A stretch of DNA of 64,000 bases from Prinia subflava (lineage: Eukaryota > Chordata > Aves > Passeriformes > Cisticolidae), in contig NC_086250.1 of NCBI RefSeq assembly GCF_021018805.1, forward strand, positions 67,095,322 through 67,159,321. Reading direction: 5' to 3'. The position numbers were made by a program, and so were the translations under genes. Below the pieces are notes generated by a model, which saw only the letters and a program-made list of their open reading frames with translations, ran no database searches and was not told where the DNA came from. Position 1 is the stretch's first letter; every line of letters begins with the position of its first letter. Of the stretch, positions 1 to 11,384 are shown piece by piece.

Positions 1-1293
1 TCCATCCCAGATAAATCCTTTCTGTTTTATAGCAGGGAAAGCAAATTATTTAAAAGGGACTCTTTTTTTTTTTTAGTCTGTTCCCACAGGCCTTCTCTGG
101 GGCTTTGCTTGCTTTTTCCAATGGCTTAGGAGTGTGAACATAATGTGCAGCTGGTGAGCTTGTCTTTACAGCTGATAAAGCGAGTTACACCAGGGTCATG
201 CAGAAATGAACCCTGCATACAGGTCGAGTACATAAAATAGGAGTTCTCCTCCAGCGGCCTCATGTTACAGACGTGATTTATGTCTCCAGCACTTTGGTTC
301 TGTTTGGAGCCTGGCATGGTTATGTGCAATCTGCCCAGCCAGGCTTGAAAGCTTCTCTTCTCTCAACTTGCTTGTGCAAGGCAGGTAAGCAGCATAAGAG
401 ACAGCCTGAAAGGTCAGAGATGGATGGAGGCAGCACCAGTGGGTCTTGCTGCACCAAATTCGCTCGCTAGCTGTAACTCGTGGAAAGAAAACTTGCTGAA
501 ATACTTCTTGCAAACAGATAAAATGTGTCTTTTCCAGGCAATCTAACACTTGAAAAGACTCATTAATAATGATTGCAAATTGTGGAGAAACTATAGCTTC
601 TATCTGTGGGTTACAAGGCATTTTTCAGGTATTACCTGAGCGTCAGAAGATAAAAGGGAAGAAATCAATCTAGACCTGATTTTCACAGAGGTTTCATGGT
701 GACGCCTGCAGAGATTATTAAAAATATCTAAGCAGATTAGGCACACCTAAGCCCTCTTAAAAGCAGCGAGCTTTAGACACCTCACTTGCTACTGGGTTTT
801 TGCAAATCATTCCCAGAAAAGGGGACATTTAAACGAAGCAATTTCAGGTGTTCAGTGCACGTGCCTAAACAGACCGTGATGTCCCCGTGCTGCTCTGCAG
901 TCCAGGCAGGGTGTGGAGGGAGAGAAGGCAAAGCTGCAGCACAATCCTGTGCTGAATCACACCTGGGAGGACGCTCCCTGTGAGATAACAAGACCTGTGA
1001 CATAACATCACAGCTTTGCAAGGTCCATCTGCCCCAAAACTAACAGCAGCCAGCCACAAACACTTGGGAGAAGTGTAAAACAAGGCTGCAGAGATGCTTC
1101 CACAGTACATCCTCCCACTGCCCAGGAGTCACCAGTTCAGCCACTGCCTGACTTCACCAGGTTTAACAACCCTTTATGGAATTTTCTGTGTGATACTTTC
1201 ATCACGAGCTATTCAAATAGGAGATTTCTCTTGTTCTAAATCTGCAGCCTCATCATGTCAGTGCATAGTTCTTAGGCCTGGTGTAATCGTATA
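1..1293. other. Unique non-coding DNA, no gene seen
   Basis: I see no exon, RNA gene or clear mobile element. There is a short T tract at 63-74. A splice-donor-like site follows the sequence near 383, but no matching acceptor-bounded open frame is convincing. All open frames are under 120 codons and overlap on opposite strands, as chance frames do. Confidence 0.6.
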
Positions 1294-1455
1294 AAATAAC
1301 TTTAAAAAAATAAATACTCCTTCTCTATTCACCATCTCTTTCCCCTTCATGATTTTATATACACTTTGATCATATCTCCCCTCTGTCATCTTTCCCAGCC
1401 TGAACACTCCTTATCCATTGAATCCCAATGCATAAGAAATTGCTTCCTACCTGTG
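1294..1455 (-). mobile_element. Ancient CR1 LINE relic, 3' untranslated part
   Basis: The plus strand reads as the reverse complement of the 3' untranslated part of an old CR1 family shared by birds, turtles and crocodiles. The diagnostic run is around 1345-1400, where CATGATTTTATA is followed by a TTTGATCATATCTCCCCTC-like stretch and then CCCAGCCTGAACA. The copy is strongly diverged and truncated at both ends, and carries no coding sequence. The family match is from memory; edges are approximate. Confidence 0.55.
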
Positions 1456-3478
1456 CAGGGAGCCTGTGATCAAAGCTTGGTGTGGGTTGCTACATCAGAC
1501 AGTGAGGATACATACACACTGCCCAAAACTGGAGTACAGACACCTTTGCTATGGCACACAGCAGGCACTGGAGTGTGCCCAGTGCCAGGACTGCACAGGG
1601 AATGGGATGGGCAGAGCTGTCCTCAGCTCCTGCCTCTGTGGAGGAAATGAATGAGGCAAGAGTAATAATAGGCCTGTTCAAATATACTGTCTTCAGGACA
1701 TGCATTTCTGGACACACAAATGCTGCTTCCCTGGGATTCACAGAGTATAAAAAAAGTCTGCAAATCTTTTAGGAGAAGCCCCAGATCTTGGGATTTTTTT
1801 CTTAAAAGTTGTGTGGACCAGGCTGCAATGCATTCAGACCTCAATCCATGACATGCTTTGTCCCAGCTCCCAGAGAGGCCCTAAAGAAATGTAGATTCTC
1901 CACATTTATCATGATCAGTCCATATGTAAATGAGAGAGTCAAAATAACTAAGGGTTGGCAACCACATCAAGAGTCTGGCTGTGTTTCTCAGGTGTGCTCA
2001 GGTGTTCTTCTCAGAAGGTAGATTTTTTACAACTGGTTGAGAAAGGCTTTTTCAGCAATCCTGCATGCTGCCTTTCCCCATCCCTTTTCACTTTTCACAC
2101 TAAAAGGAAAACCAAAACCTTTTCCAGACTGGGGAGAAAACACATGGAAAGGGGAGGCAGAACAAGAAAAAGTGATGAATTACAATAGAAGAGAAGCAAG
2201 TGGCAGGCTGTCCTAGGGAAGTGTGAAATACTCAAGATTTCTGCTGCTGTCCTCCTGAGCACTGACTTCTTTCTTGTTTTAGAAAAAAAAAAAATCGTGC
2301 TGTTCATAGAAACCACTCCACTAAAAGTTTGTCAAAATTAGCCAGTCTTCCTAAAACTAAGAACCTCTTTTTTGTTCAATGGATGTATTTAAAAACACCA
2401 TAAAAATATTTTTCCAAGTGATCTACAAAGGGAAATGTTCCTTGTGTGTGAATGCTTCCCCATTTCCTCAACCCAGTGAGAGTGATCACATAAACCAAGG
2501 GTATGCAGATGCCGGCAGTGACTGAATTACCATAGATTAGCCACTTATTACTGTTAGTTTAAATTAATATGCTTTATATTATAATGTGCTGGAAGCATGA
2601 AAACATCTTCTAGACTAGTAATGTGTTAAGCCATGATAACTTCTGCTCTTGCAGTGCATCTCCTTTCTGAAAGCTGAAACATTTGATGATGGTTTAACCA
2701 GTGACAGGTGACTGCTGCAGTGGCATAAATCAAATTTGCATGTCCTTGGTGGCTGAGTAGGAGCACACCAAGACATCATTTTGAAATGAAGTGGAACATA
2801 TGTTTTAATGCCTGCAAATATCAGAAGGATGTTTCAAAGAAGAAACAGATCTTCTTCCCTTGGGGTTAAATGCTCCTTGAGCTTTCCACCATCCAGGTCC
2901 AGTAGATGTGCTGGTGAAATCCAGCCTAAATCCTATCCTTGTAGGGTCCCATGCACCTTCCAGAAAGGGGAAGCAGTTTTACCACAACCCCAACCATCCT
3001 GCACAGATGTTAAGTGGTATTTTCACACACTTCAGCTGATTGCTCAAGTGGTGTGGCAGGCTTTTGCCATACAATCCCAGAGCAGCAGGGATCCCCAGAG
3101 ATGTGGTCCCAGCCATTAGGCTGCTTCTTTGAGTGTTTTCCTCTTGCTTTTTAGTGCATGTGACATCTCTGTGCTGTGTGCTTTTTCATCTTTAGAGGTC
3201 TCTCACCACCCCATGCTGCCAATCTTCCCCTCTCCAGGCCCTTTGATCAGAGCACTTTCCCCTGCCACCCCTATCAGTGTCAATGGACGCATGGCCCTCT
3301 CTAGCTGTTGGGGACATCCCCCATGGACAGTGACAAGCAGCTGATTTCCAGGCTGCTCTTCCCTCCTGGATCTGTGCCCCCCTTCCCCTCATGCCACTGC
3401 CCCTTGCTCTCACCTATTGAAGCACAGGCTCTTCAGAGCCAAGCTGCTCTCAAGGGAGCTGAGCTGGGGAGTGGTTGT
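1456..3478. other. Unique non-coding DNA, no gene seen
   Basis: Nothing recognisable as a gene or repeat. There is an A tract near 2281-2293. The AT-rich part at 2500-2620 has several TTAATAT or ATTA-type cores, a base composition often seen in vertebrate non-coding regulatory DNA, but this alone is not evidence of function. Confidence 0.5.
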
Positions 3479-3850
3479 GAGTGCTCCTCAGGACATAGTG
3501 ACACAGTGCTCCTCAGGACATAGTGACAGTGCTCCTCAGGACACAGTGACAGTGCTCCTCAGGACAGTGGCACACTGCTCCTCAGGACACACTGCTCCTC
3601 AGGACACAGTGACAGTGCTCCTCAGGACACAGAGACACACTGCTCCTCAGGACACAGTGACAGTGCTCCTCAGGACACAGAGACACACTGCTCCTCAGGA
3701 CACAGTGACAGTGCTCCTCAGGACACAGAGACACACTGCTCCTCAGGACACAGTGACACAGTGCTCCTCAGGACACAGTGACACACTGCTCCTCAGGACA
3801 CAGTGACAGTGCTCCTCAGGACACAGTGACACACTGCTCCTCAGGACACC
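3479..3850. repeat. Minisatellite, about 24 bp unit with a 48 bp higher-order period
   Basis: The core GCTCCTCAGGACA occurs 16 times in about 370 bp. Unit ends alternate between a CAGTGACAGTG form and a CAGAGACACACTG form, so the middle of the array (about 3590-3733) repeats exactly every 48 bp for three periods, starting at 3590, 3638 and 3686. Outer units are irregular and include shortened copies near 3565-3600. The frame through it at 3417-3806 (129 codons, a repeating peptide) arises because the repeat lacks stops, and is not a gene. Such arrays usually vary in length between individuals. Confidence 0.95.
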
Positions 3851-5256
3851 CTGCCCCCCTGACCTCCAGGCAGGTGAGACAGTGACGTAGGGAATTACAA
3901 ACTGAAGTACATGGCCAGGATGGTGAAAAGTATGGGGATACTTCTTTTCTGTTTTGGTGGCTTTCCTTAAGATGATGAATGAACCAAACATCCCATCTGA
4001 TACCCCTGCACCTGTTTTCCTCAGCAATACAAGAGTAGTCTGACAGAGCTGTCTGTTTGTTAGATATGATTTCTGGAGGAGAAGGGATGTATCAGTGAGA
4101 AGATATTACAGCTCCAATGTTGTCCCAGTGCCCCCCAAGCCTCCTCCATTTCTTCAGACTAGGCCGGAATGAAATTTGGGGTTCAGTACTTATTTTATGG
4201 TATATAAAGTGTGCAAAGGTGTAGAGACAGCCAGAAAACCCTTCTGTGGGTGTTTGTGTGACACCTCACACACAGGGAATGCACTGCTGGGGTCAATGGG
4301 GTCCCAATGTGACTTCTTAGATATGGAAAGACAAAAATAGTGAATGGACATTGCTGAGAGAGAAGCCTCAGGAGAGACTGTGCCTCAGCAGAGAACATAA
4401 CCACCTTCACCTTATTAATAATAATTTTTTTTAAGGAGGAAGAGGGTCATCTTGAAGCTGTCTGGTGTCTGGCTTTGCTAGAGCAGATGCTCTAATGAAG
4501 GGCAGGGTTAGGAGCATTTCAGTGCTGAAGGAATTAAGGATTCTGGCCTGGACCCAGAGTTGAAACAAAAATTGCTGTGGGGCTTAAACCTGTTTTTAAC
4601 AAGAGCGTGTAGCCTGCCAGACCTGGTGAGAGATTAGCAATTTAATTATACAGGCCCGAGCTTCCTGCTTCCCACTAAGTGCCTAAAACCCCTCTAAAGA
4701 GGCCCATTACCTCCCTTTTTTTTTTTTTTTTTTCTCTTGCATTAACTAGGCAATTCAGAGCAGCATAAACACAGAGGAAGGACAGGGGTTCCCTTGCAGA
4801 GATCTGGGGGTTTTATGGCTAAGTGCCTCCTGATGGATCTGTCAGAGCCTCCCACAAGAGCAAACCTGTCACTCCCCGCAGCGACCATTAGCTTTATCTC
4901 CAGCATCCCTGGAAGCATTTTCTGTTTGTCCCCTCCTGAACTCGCTGAGGAGAGCACGGGCTGTTCTCAGGCACTGGCTGACTTTGAGAGAGAAAGAGGC
5001 AAAGTGAGCAGCCGGGCTCTGGGCACAGGGATTTGGGACAGAAAGCCTCGGCAGGAGCCTTCGGGGATGGCTGAGTGCTGTTTCACGTGGGAAACAGAGG
5101 AAAGGCAGGCAGAAAGCTGCTGAGAAACACGTGACATGCAATCTGCTGAGCTCCAAAAGGCTGTTTGAAATAGGGAGCCAGGAGGAAGAAGTGGCAGACG
5201 GGAAGCAAGTTTATTAAGGATTGTGAGGCTCCCATACCATAAGCAATGAATTTTCT
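3851..5256. other. Unique non-coding DNA, no gene seen
   Basis: Between the minisatellite and the LTR I see no supported exon. A T tract runs from 4716 to 4733. The stretch 4560-4710 (AT-rich, with a TTTAATTATA homeodomain-type core near 4640) looks like a possible conserved regulatory block. A CACGTG E-box core lies near 5085. The open frame at 4794-5123 (109 codons, plus) has no recognisable domain and is opposed by a minus-strand frame. Confidence 0.5.
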
Positions 5257-5911
5257 TATCTTGGTTTGGAAAGACAAGTATCTGTCAGGGTAAACTGGAG
5301 TTTCTCTTGAAATGAAGAATGTAAAAACTCCTCTCTCTAAATTACTATAATTTTGCAATTAGGAGGTTTCAAGCAAAAAATATGGGAATAGGAACAACAG
5401 TCCTTTACTAGGAATATTAAAAATGCAAATGCAGTAATAAAAAAAAACCAAACAAGTAAACAAACAAAAGTCCTAGAAAACCCTGATGGAGTCAGGAATA
5501 CAACCTGACACCCTGTCAGCCACGGTGTTGGAAGCAGTCCAAATAAGTCCTCCTGGAGTAACAGATGTGGCTCTGTTGGAGTAGAGATGATCCTGTAGAC
5601 AGGTTCAGTTGTGGTGAGATGAGTCCGGTTTTCTTCTGAGAATCCAGTGGAAAAGAGGATGATCTGGGGTCCCTGTGTCCCCATTTTTATCTGGATAGGG
5701 AATGGTTGGCTCCTCCCCACTGGATGGACCATCTCACAATGGGATGATGTAATGTGTCATGGCACTGGTGAGCCTTAATGGCCCATTAACAGAAGATATC
5801 CCCCAGAGGGTGGATGAAGTTGATGAAAGAGATCAGAAACACTGCCCCCCCTGGTTTTAACAGCTGGTCTATTGTCAGAAGGCACCCACCCTCCTCCCCC
5901 CTGGAGTTACA
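5257..5911 (-). mobile_element. Solo LTR of an endogenous retrovirus, passerine ERVL-type
   Basis: Read on the minus strand, this starts TGTAACTCC at 5911 and ends near 5257 with a CAAACCAAGATA-like terminus. It matches from memory an abundant songbird LTR of the zebra finch TguLTR5 type. A TATA-like ATAAAAAT lies at about 5683-5690 and an AGTAAA polyadenylation-like signal at 5404-5409, in the order expected of U3 then R/U5. No gag, pol or env remains flank it: there is no purine tract before the 5' end and no primer-binding site after the 3' end, so it is a solo LTR left by LTR-LTR recombination. I could not identify a target-site duplication, so the ends may be off by some bases. The 131-codon frame at 5337-5732 is LTR sequence and not a gene. 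Confidence 0.75.
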
Positions 5912-5920
5912 AGAGATAAA

Positions 5921-5935
5921 GAAAAAAAAAAAAAG
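5921..5935. repeat. Short poly-A tract beside the LTR
   Basis: A short A-rich run lies about 10 bp outside the 5' edge of the minus-strand LTR. On the LTR's own strand it reads as poly-T, so it is not the element's purine tract. Confidence 0.85.
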
Positions 5936-5979
5936 AAACTATCTCCCAACTGCTTTCTACACATAAAATAGAATACACC

Positions 5980-6026
5980 TGTTTTGTTTTGTTTTGTTTT
6001 GTTTTGTTTTGTTTTGTTTTGTTTTG

Positions 6027-6057
<31 letters not shown>

Positions 6058-6090
6058 GTTTTGTTTTGTTTTGTTTTGTTTTGCTTTGTT
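5980..6090. repeat. (TTTTG)n pentanucleotide microsatellite
   Basis: About 110 bp of nearly pure TTTTG repeat, with one TTTTTTG interruption near 6051 and a C-containing unit at the end. It yields artificial open frames encoding Phe/Cys/Val/Leu repeats (plus) or Lys/Gln/Asn repeats (minus). Read on the minus strand it is (CAAAA)n, which could descend from a retroelement A-rich tail, but I recognise no element on the 6091 side. Confidence 0.97.
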
Positions 6091-9000
6091 ATATAACCCA
6101 AGACATCTCTGCAACTGTTTTTCTTTCCATCCCTGCCTGTGGGGTGTTTTCAGACAGTCCTGCCTCACAGATCCTCTTCAAGGTGGTAGTTGAGTTGTGT
6201 TACTACTACAAGTTCATCCATGCATGCAGACATTTCAGTTCCCTTGGTCTCCTGGGACTGTTTTGGTATCTCTGGGTTCAACTCTGCTCTGCTCTCCCAA
6301 CACCACATCCCCAGCCAGGCACCCACTGATCCACAGTGTCTGAGCCCCACTGTTGTATGCACCAGAACTTGTTTTGGCAGTAAGGTTCCTGCTAAGGAGT
6401 GCAGGGAGCAGGTACCATATACTCTTAACAGGTGTGCTCCTGATAAATGCCCTTAAGATGCAGAAATGTAGTGATTTCTCCATCTCCTACACCTTTGTAC
6501 ATCCAAAGGGCAGAGCTAGGAGTGGATCAGACCCCAGAACAGCAGGCTGCTGCTGTCAGAGCTGTTGGCTGTTTTACCTAAAATCCTTTAAAAACAGAGC
6601 AAAGACATCTACTCTGCAAGCAGCACAGGAAATCTTGCAAGAATGTAATGGAGTGTAATCAGCGACAGATTTGTCATCTCTGTTCATGGCTGAGGGAAAG
6701 CACTGTGATAGATGACACCACGGCGTCTTCAAGCTATTGTTATGTCATGCTAAGCCAGGCTTTAATTTCTGGGACAGCAAGGGAGAACTCCATTTCTCTT
6801 TGGTCGTCACTTGGCCCTGGGGGTCAGCCCACTTTGGAGTCATGCTGGGGTAGGGAGAGGATGTGAGACAGCAATGGCACTGATTAAAGTGCTGCAGTCT
6901 CCCCAGTGCCCAATTTGTGTGAGTTGATTGCACCTGCAGAGGTGACCCACGCCAGATTTGGGATTGGAAAGTCATTTCCCCCAGTCAGACTGTCAGATGT
7001 TTCACCCTTGCCTGGTGTGTCTTCCAGTCTTCTCCCTGGAACCATCTGGGAAATCTTTTGGTAGTGTGGGAGCATTGGTGCTTTCTGCCATGGTTTCCAG
7101 CCTCACTTGCAGTTGAATGTTGGTGGGGTTTGTGATGATGGGAAGAAGATGTCCTCTGGCTTTTAGCCAGGTGAGGCCCACATAAACCAAGATATCCCCT
7201 CTGCAGGGAGATCACTGAGGGTGAAATGAAGTTGAGGGAGAACTGGATGTCAGCTCATGGAGGATGGTATCCCTCTGGGATTCTCACACTCCCTGGATCC
7301 TTGCTAAAGCCTTGACTCCTTCAATCAAGAGATTATCTGGCCTCAACAGACTTAGTCATAACAAAGATTTTTTGCATTTCATTGTCCTGGGGAGAAGCAT
7401 TAAAGTGCAATGAGGTATAAAAAACCTAGGAGGCCATGAGAAACAGCCGAAACAGCCAAACAGCATTTTCTTTTTTCGGTTCCATAGTTGGAGGATTTTT
7501 ATTTTTTTTTAGCAAATAAAATCATGCTGAGGTTTGATTCATGTTTTTTTTAAATTCCTCAGAAGTCTGCAGTGTCATTCTCCTGGTTTGGCATCCTAAT
7601 TCAAAGTGAAATACATAAAGCCAAAAGGAGTGTGTCAAGGAGTTTCTCTAGCTTTCATCATCTTTTTTTTCCATCAGCAGACACCATCCTTTTTGAGCTG
7701 ACTGGCAATGTGTAAAAAGGAATAGAGGGAAGGGCTTGGTAATAAAATGTTAATGAGATTTTTATTATTGTTTTCAGTGGTATCAGGATAGAACCTTTAT
7801 GCATATAACAACAGCTAAATATTCAACTGCAGAAACTTGTTTCTAGCAAGCTTGTAACAACTCACTGCAGCACACTCGCAGTGTCCAGCCTTTAGGAGGA
7901 ATTAACAGCTATCAGTGCATGCTGCCAGCACCTGGATACACACCCTAAGAGGAGCTTTACCTTTGCCAAAAAAAGGATATGAAAAAATACGCGAGGATGA
8001 GGCACAAGCTGCCGCGGCTCTGCAGAGCCCCGCCGCGGGTGCCGGCCGAGCTCAGGGTCTGCACTCCCCTGCCAAAGGTGAGCTGCTGGCACCAGGGTGG
8101 AGCTGGGGGCCAGGGGATTCGGAGGGTTGGTTTGGTTTGGAGATAGGATTTGGGGTGGTGGGGTAAAGCTGAATTGTGGACTTCTGTAGGAGTTTTCCGA
8201 AGCTGAAATTTTTGAAGACAGGGAAGAGAAGAGGATAGCATGAGATGAGGAGTTAGAGACTTCTTCTCTGTGGGATGAAGTCCTCTGGGACATCCTCTGT
8301 CCGGGTGAAATGAGAGGTTGCTTTGCTACATTAAGTCTCTTCAAATTCAGGCTAGAAGAGCAAGAAGAGTCCCCAGGGGCTGCTGAGAGTGGTCAGCTGG
8401 GAGCAGGTTGAAAAAACATCCTCCCTAATCCCCATCTGTGGTCAGCAGAAGCACAGGTTTCTGCTCCAGTCTGCCTCTAGAGAAACCTCTCTCTCTCACT
8501 GACTCTGCAGTTGCCTTTACAGGGGGAGTTAAATCCCTGAAGGTCTCCCTGCTCCCCCTGTCCTCCATCACCTCTACAGCATTATTTTATCCTGTGCATG
8601 TTTAGAGTTTCAGGACATTGCTTTTCCTTGAGTCATCAAACGCTGCTGTCCAAAAGCCCATGAGTCACACAGCAGGAAACACTGCAAGTGTTTCTAAATG
8701 CTTGGCTGTACAAAGAGTGCCAGGGAAATACCCTGGAAGTGCCTGAGGACAATTTCTGTGAGCAGTGTGGATGTGAGCTAGAGGAGGAAGGAGGCAAGGG
8801 GATGGGAGTTCAGTGGTTTGAGCACAGGTTGTTATTTTGGGACTTCTGGATGCGTGGGGTTCCTCTGTGTGTCTCACTGTGAGTGGCACTTGTGAGCTGA
8901 GAGCATCGTACCTGCCACGGGCAGGTTGATTCACTTCTGCTTCCAACATCCCCGGGAATCTCAGCGTGAGGAGGGGTGTCCCGCCTTCACTGCAGCACAT

Positions 9001-11384
9001 GTGGCTGATAAAACCTGTCAGCAAACACAGAGTGATGGGAGAATGGCCTTGGCAGCCCAAAGCCCTCTGTGAGGGCTCCAGCACGGCGACGGGAGCGGCT
9101 GCGCATCGCCAGGGCCCCGCTCCCTCGCTGTGCCAGACTTTGGAGAAACGCTAAAAGCAGAATTATGAGCACGCATCTCCAGGGTACCGTAAATATCATT
9201 TTTAATTAACTGGCAATTCTACAGAGGAGACTTTGTGCAGTTCTGTGAGACATGGGAACAAAGTTCAGCCTGTCCCTGTGACAGAGCTCCAAATTTTCCC
9301 TGCACTTTCCCAACCCAACGCCAGCAAACAGATGTGCTCTGTGCCTCCTATTTATGCGCTCCCAAGAAATTAGCACCCCGTTAAGCTACACAATGCAGTG
9401 CATTTATTTTTATTTCACTGTGCTGCAGCCTTTCAATGGTCACTCCACATTATTTCTTACTGGAATCAAATCCAGACTAGCATCAAGGGCTTCTTAAATC
9501 AACAGGGTTTGAATTTTGAGCAGCAAAACAAGTACTTATAGCTTAAGATAAAGTAACATAGAGCAGCTGCCAAGATGCTAGGTCCAGTGTTTCACTCCAG
9601 TCCAAAAGGGAAGGGATAGAGAGGAAGATTTAATTTCCAAATACCTGAAGCTGGGACTGTGATTTGTTTGCAGACCCAGTTTAGGGCAATAAACAGCTAT
9701 ATTTATATCTCCTGAATGTGCTTATTATTTCAAGATCTCACCCACCAAGTGAAAGCAGCATGACAAAGCAGCACTGTAAGCAGCCAAAAAATATATAAAA
9801 AGCAATTGATCCATTATAGATGTAGTCTCAGGCAAGCTCAGTCTATTTTTAATCATTTTAATAATGCAGCTGATTTGCTACATCAAGGAGGGGAGCTGGA
9901 GTGGGAGCCCTCACAGCGAGCTAAACAATAGGCTCATGTGGCTCAGTGGCATCTGGACATCTCCCAGAGTGTGCATGGCTCAGCCACCTCGCAGGGAAAT
10001 GGTGTCACTGCAGCAGCCCTGCCCAGCAGGTCACCTTGAGACATGGGAGAGCCCAGACACAAATGGATGATGCTTCAGGAAAGTAAGGGAAGAAGTCAGT
10101 GGGACATTGAGCTGTGGGAAGTGGGATTAGAAAAGGGGAGGGTTTATCAACAGCATTTGAGAGGTGCATTTCTATTGTTGTGATTTGGGCAGATGGATTG
10201 TGATGCAGGTTGCTGCCATATGAGGCAGATGTGGGCATGCATAGCCAGACAAGGAGACTCTGGTTCCTCCGTGTTCTCCACATTCTCCATGGCCACAGCC
10301 TCCTCTCTCCACTTGGAAGATACAAAACCCATCTAAGCAACACCCACGCAGCTTATTTGTGCCAAAACAGCTCCTTCATCCTTGGGTGGCTTGAATGGCC
10401 TTGGGGGAAGTCTGGAAGAAAGAAAACTTGAGGCTTCCCTTCCCTTGCCCAGAGCGGCCTTTAAATGAAAACGTATGTGAGGGGGACAGTAGACAAATGC
10501 CTTTAGCCAAAGGGTGCCTTTTAGGACACTCAGTTAAATCATGAAAATACGACAATGTCTTAGCTACAGAGAGTGGTGGGAGGCCAGCAAGGAGAGGTGG
10601 ACCACCCACGAGAAGCAGTGCAATGGGAACAGTGAAAAAAGTCAGCCAGCAGCAGCTATGCCCAGGAAGAAGATGAGATGTTGGTTGAATACAGTGACAA
10701 TAAAATAGAAATTGTAGCCATATTTTTTAACTTGAAAGCTAAGTCCTTTGCAGCACCTGGGACAACTCAGAGGCAGGATGATCTGGGACTGCATATTGCT
10801 GACTCTAAGCTCGCTTCATAAAGCAAACAGGAATGTCCCAGTTAAAGGCTTTAAAAGGTTTGGGTCAAGCCTTGGTGCTAAACCTGCCAGGGCAGCAGGA
10901 CTCTGGTCTCTGCTTTTCTTCCCTGCCATATCTCAGAGCCTCTGGCGTCTCCCATACGGAGACTTCCTTATAAAAACGTTTATCTTGTTGTCGTGTGGAA
11001 GCAGCAGTTTTCTCCCCGTTGTGGAGCTGTGTCAGTCCCACTGCGGGCAGGAGGTCAGGAATGGGACTCCCACGCTCATTCTTCATCTGGCAGCACGGGC
11101 CAGCCCCAGCCTGGCAAGCCCTGCAGATGGAGGCAGCGGTCCCACTGCCAGTGAGAGAGAGGACTGACGGACATGTGGGGTCTCAGCTGGCTCCCTGAGC
11201 AGCCCCAGATGTGTCATAGCCTTGCCTGGCAGTGCACTGGGTACCTGCAGGCTTGTCCCACACAGTTTAGGATGGGGAGATGCTCTTGAAGGAGCGTCTT
11301 TTACCTTTATTTTACCCTTTCCAAGTTACTCACCATCATTCCGTAGGTCTCCTTCTCCATATTTTTTCCCTCTGGACCAAAGAG
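6091..11384. other. Unique non-coding DNA, no gene seen
   Basis: Over 5 kb with no supported exon and no recognised repeat except a T-rich run near 7497-7511. The longest frames are 7892-8344 (150 codons, minus), 8665-9084 (139, minus) and 10748-11167 (139, plus). None has a domain I recognise. Two small CpG-dense patches stand out at 7988-8055 and about 9080-9130. Confidence 0.5.
7988..8055. other. CpG-dense patch in CpG-poor DNA, with a nearby splice donor
   Basis: About nine CpG dinucleotides fall within about 65 bp, in surroundings that are otherwise strongly CpG-depleted. Just downstream, at 8077/8078, is a good splice-donor sequence (AAAG then GTGAGC). A plus-strand frame at 7915-8166 stays open across both. 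The patch is too short to be a standard CpG island. It could be an unmethylated regulatory site, an alternative first exon or chance GC enrichment. No protein domain is visible. Confidence 0.25.

Noticed and set aside
3417..3806. Repetitive 129-residue protein
   Set aside because: It is the translation of the minisatellite, whose unit happens to lack stops in this frame.
3479..3850. CRISPR array
   Set aside because: Units are contiguous with no unique spacers, and the host is a vertebrate.
3479..3850. V(D)J recombination signals, because CACAGTG heptamers recur
   Set aside because: The heptamer is part of the tandem unit, and no A-rich nonamer lies at 12 or 23 bp spacing.
5337..5732. 131-codon minus-strand protein with a hydrophobic end
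   Set aside because: It lies wholly within the LTR and is made of LTR sequence.
5875..6329. Low-complexity Lys/Gln/Asn or Phe/Cys/Leu proteins
   Set aside because: They are translations of the (TTTTG)n array.
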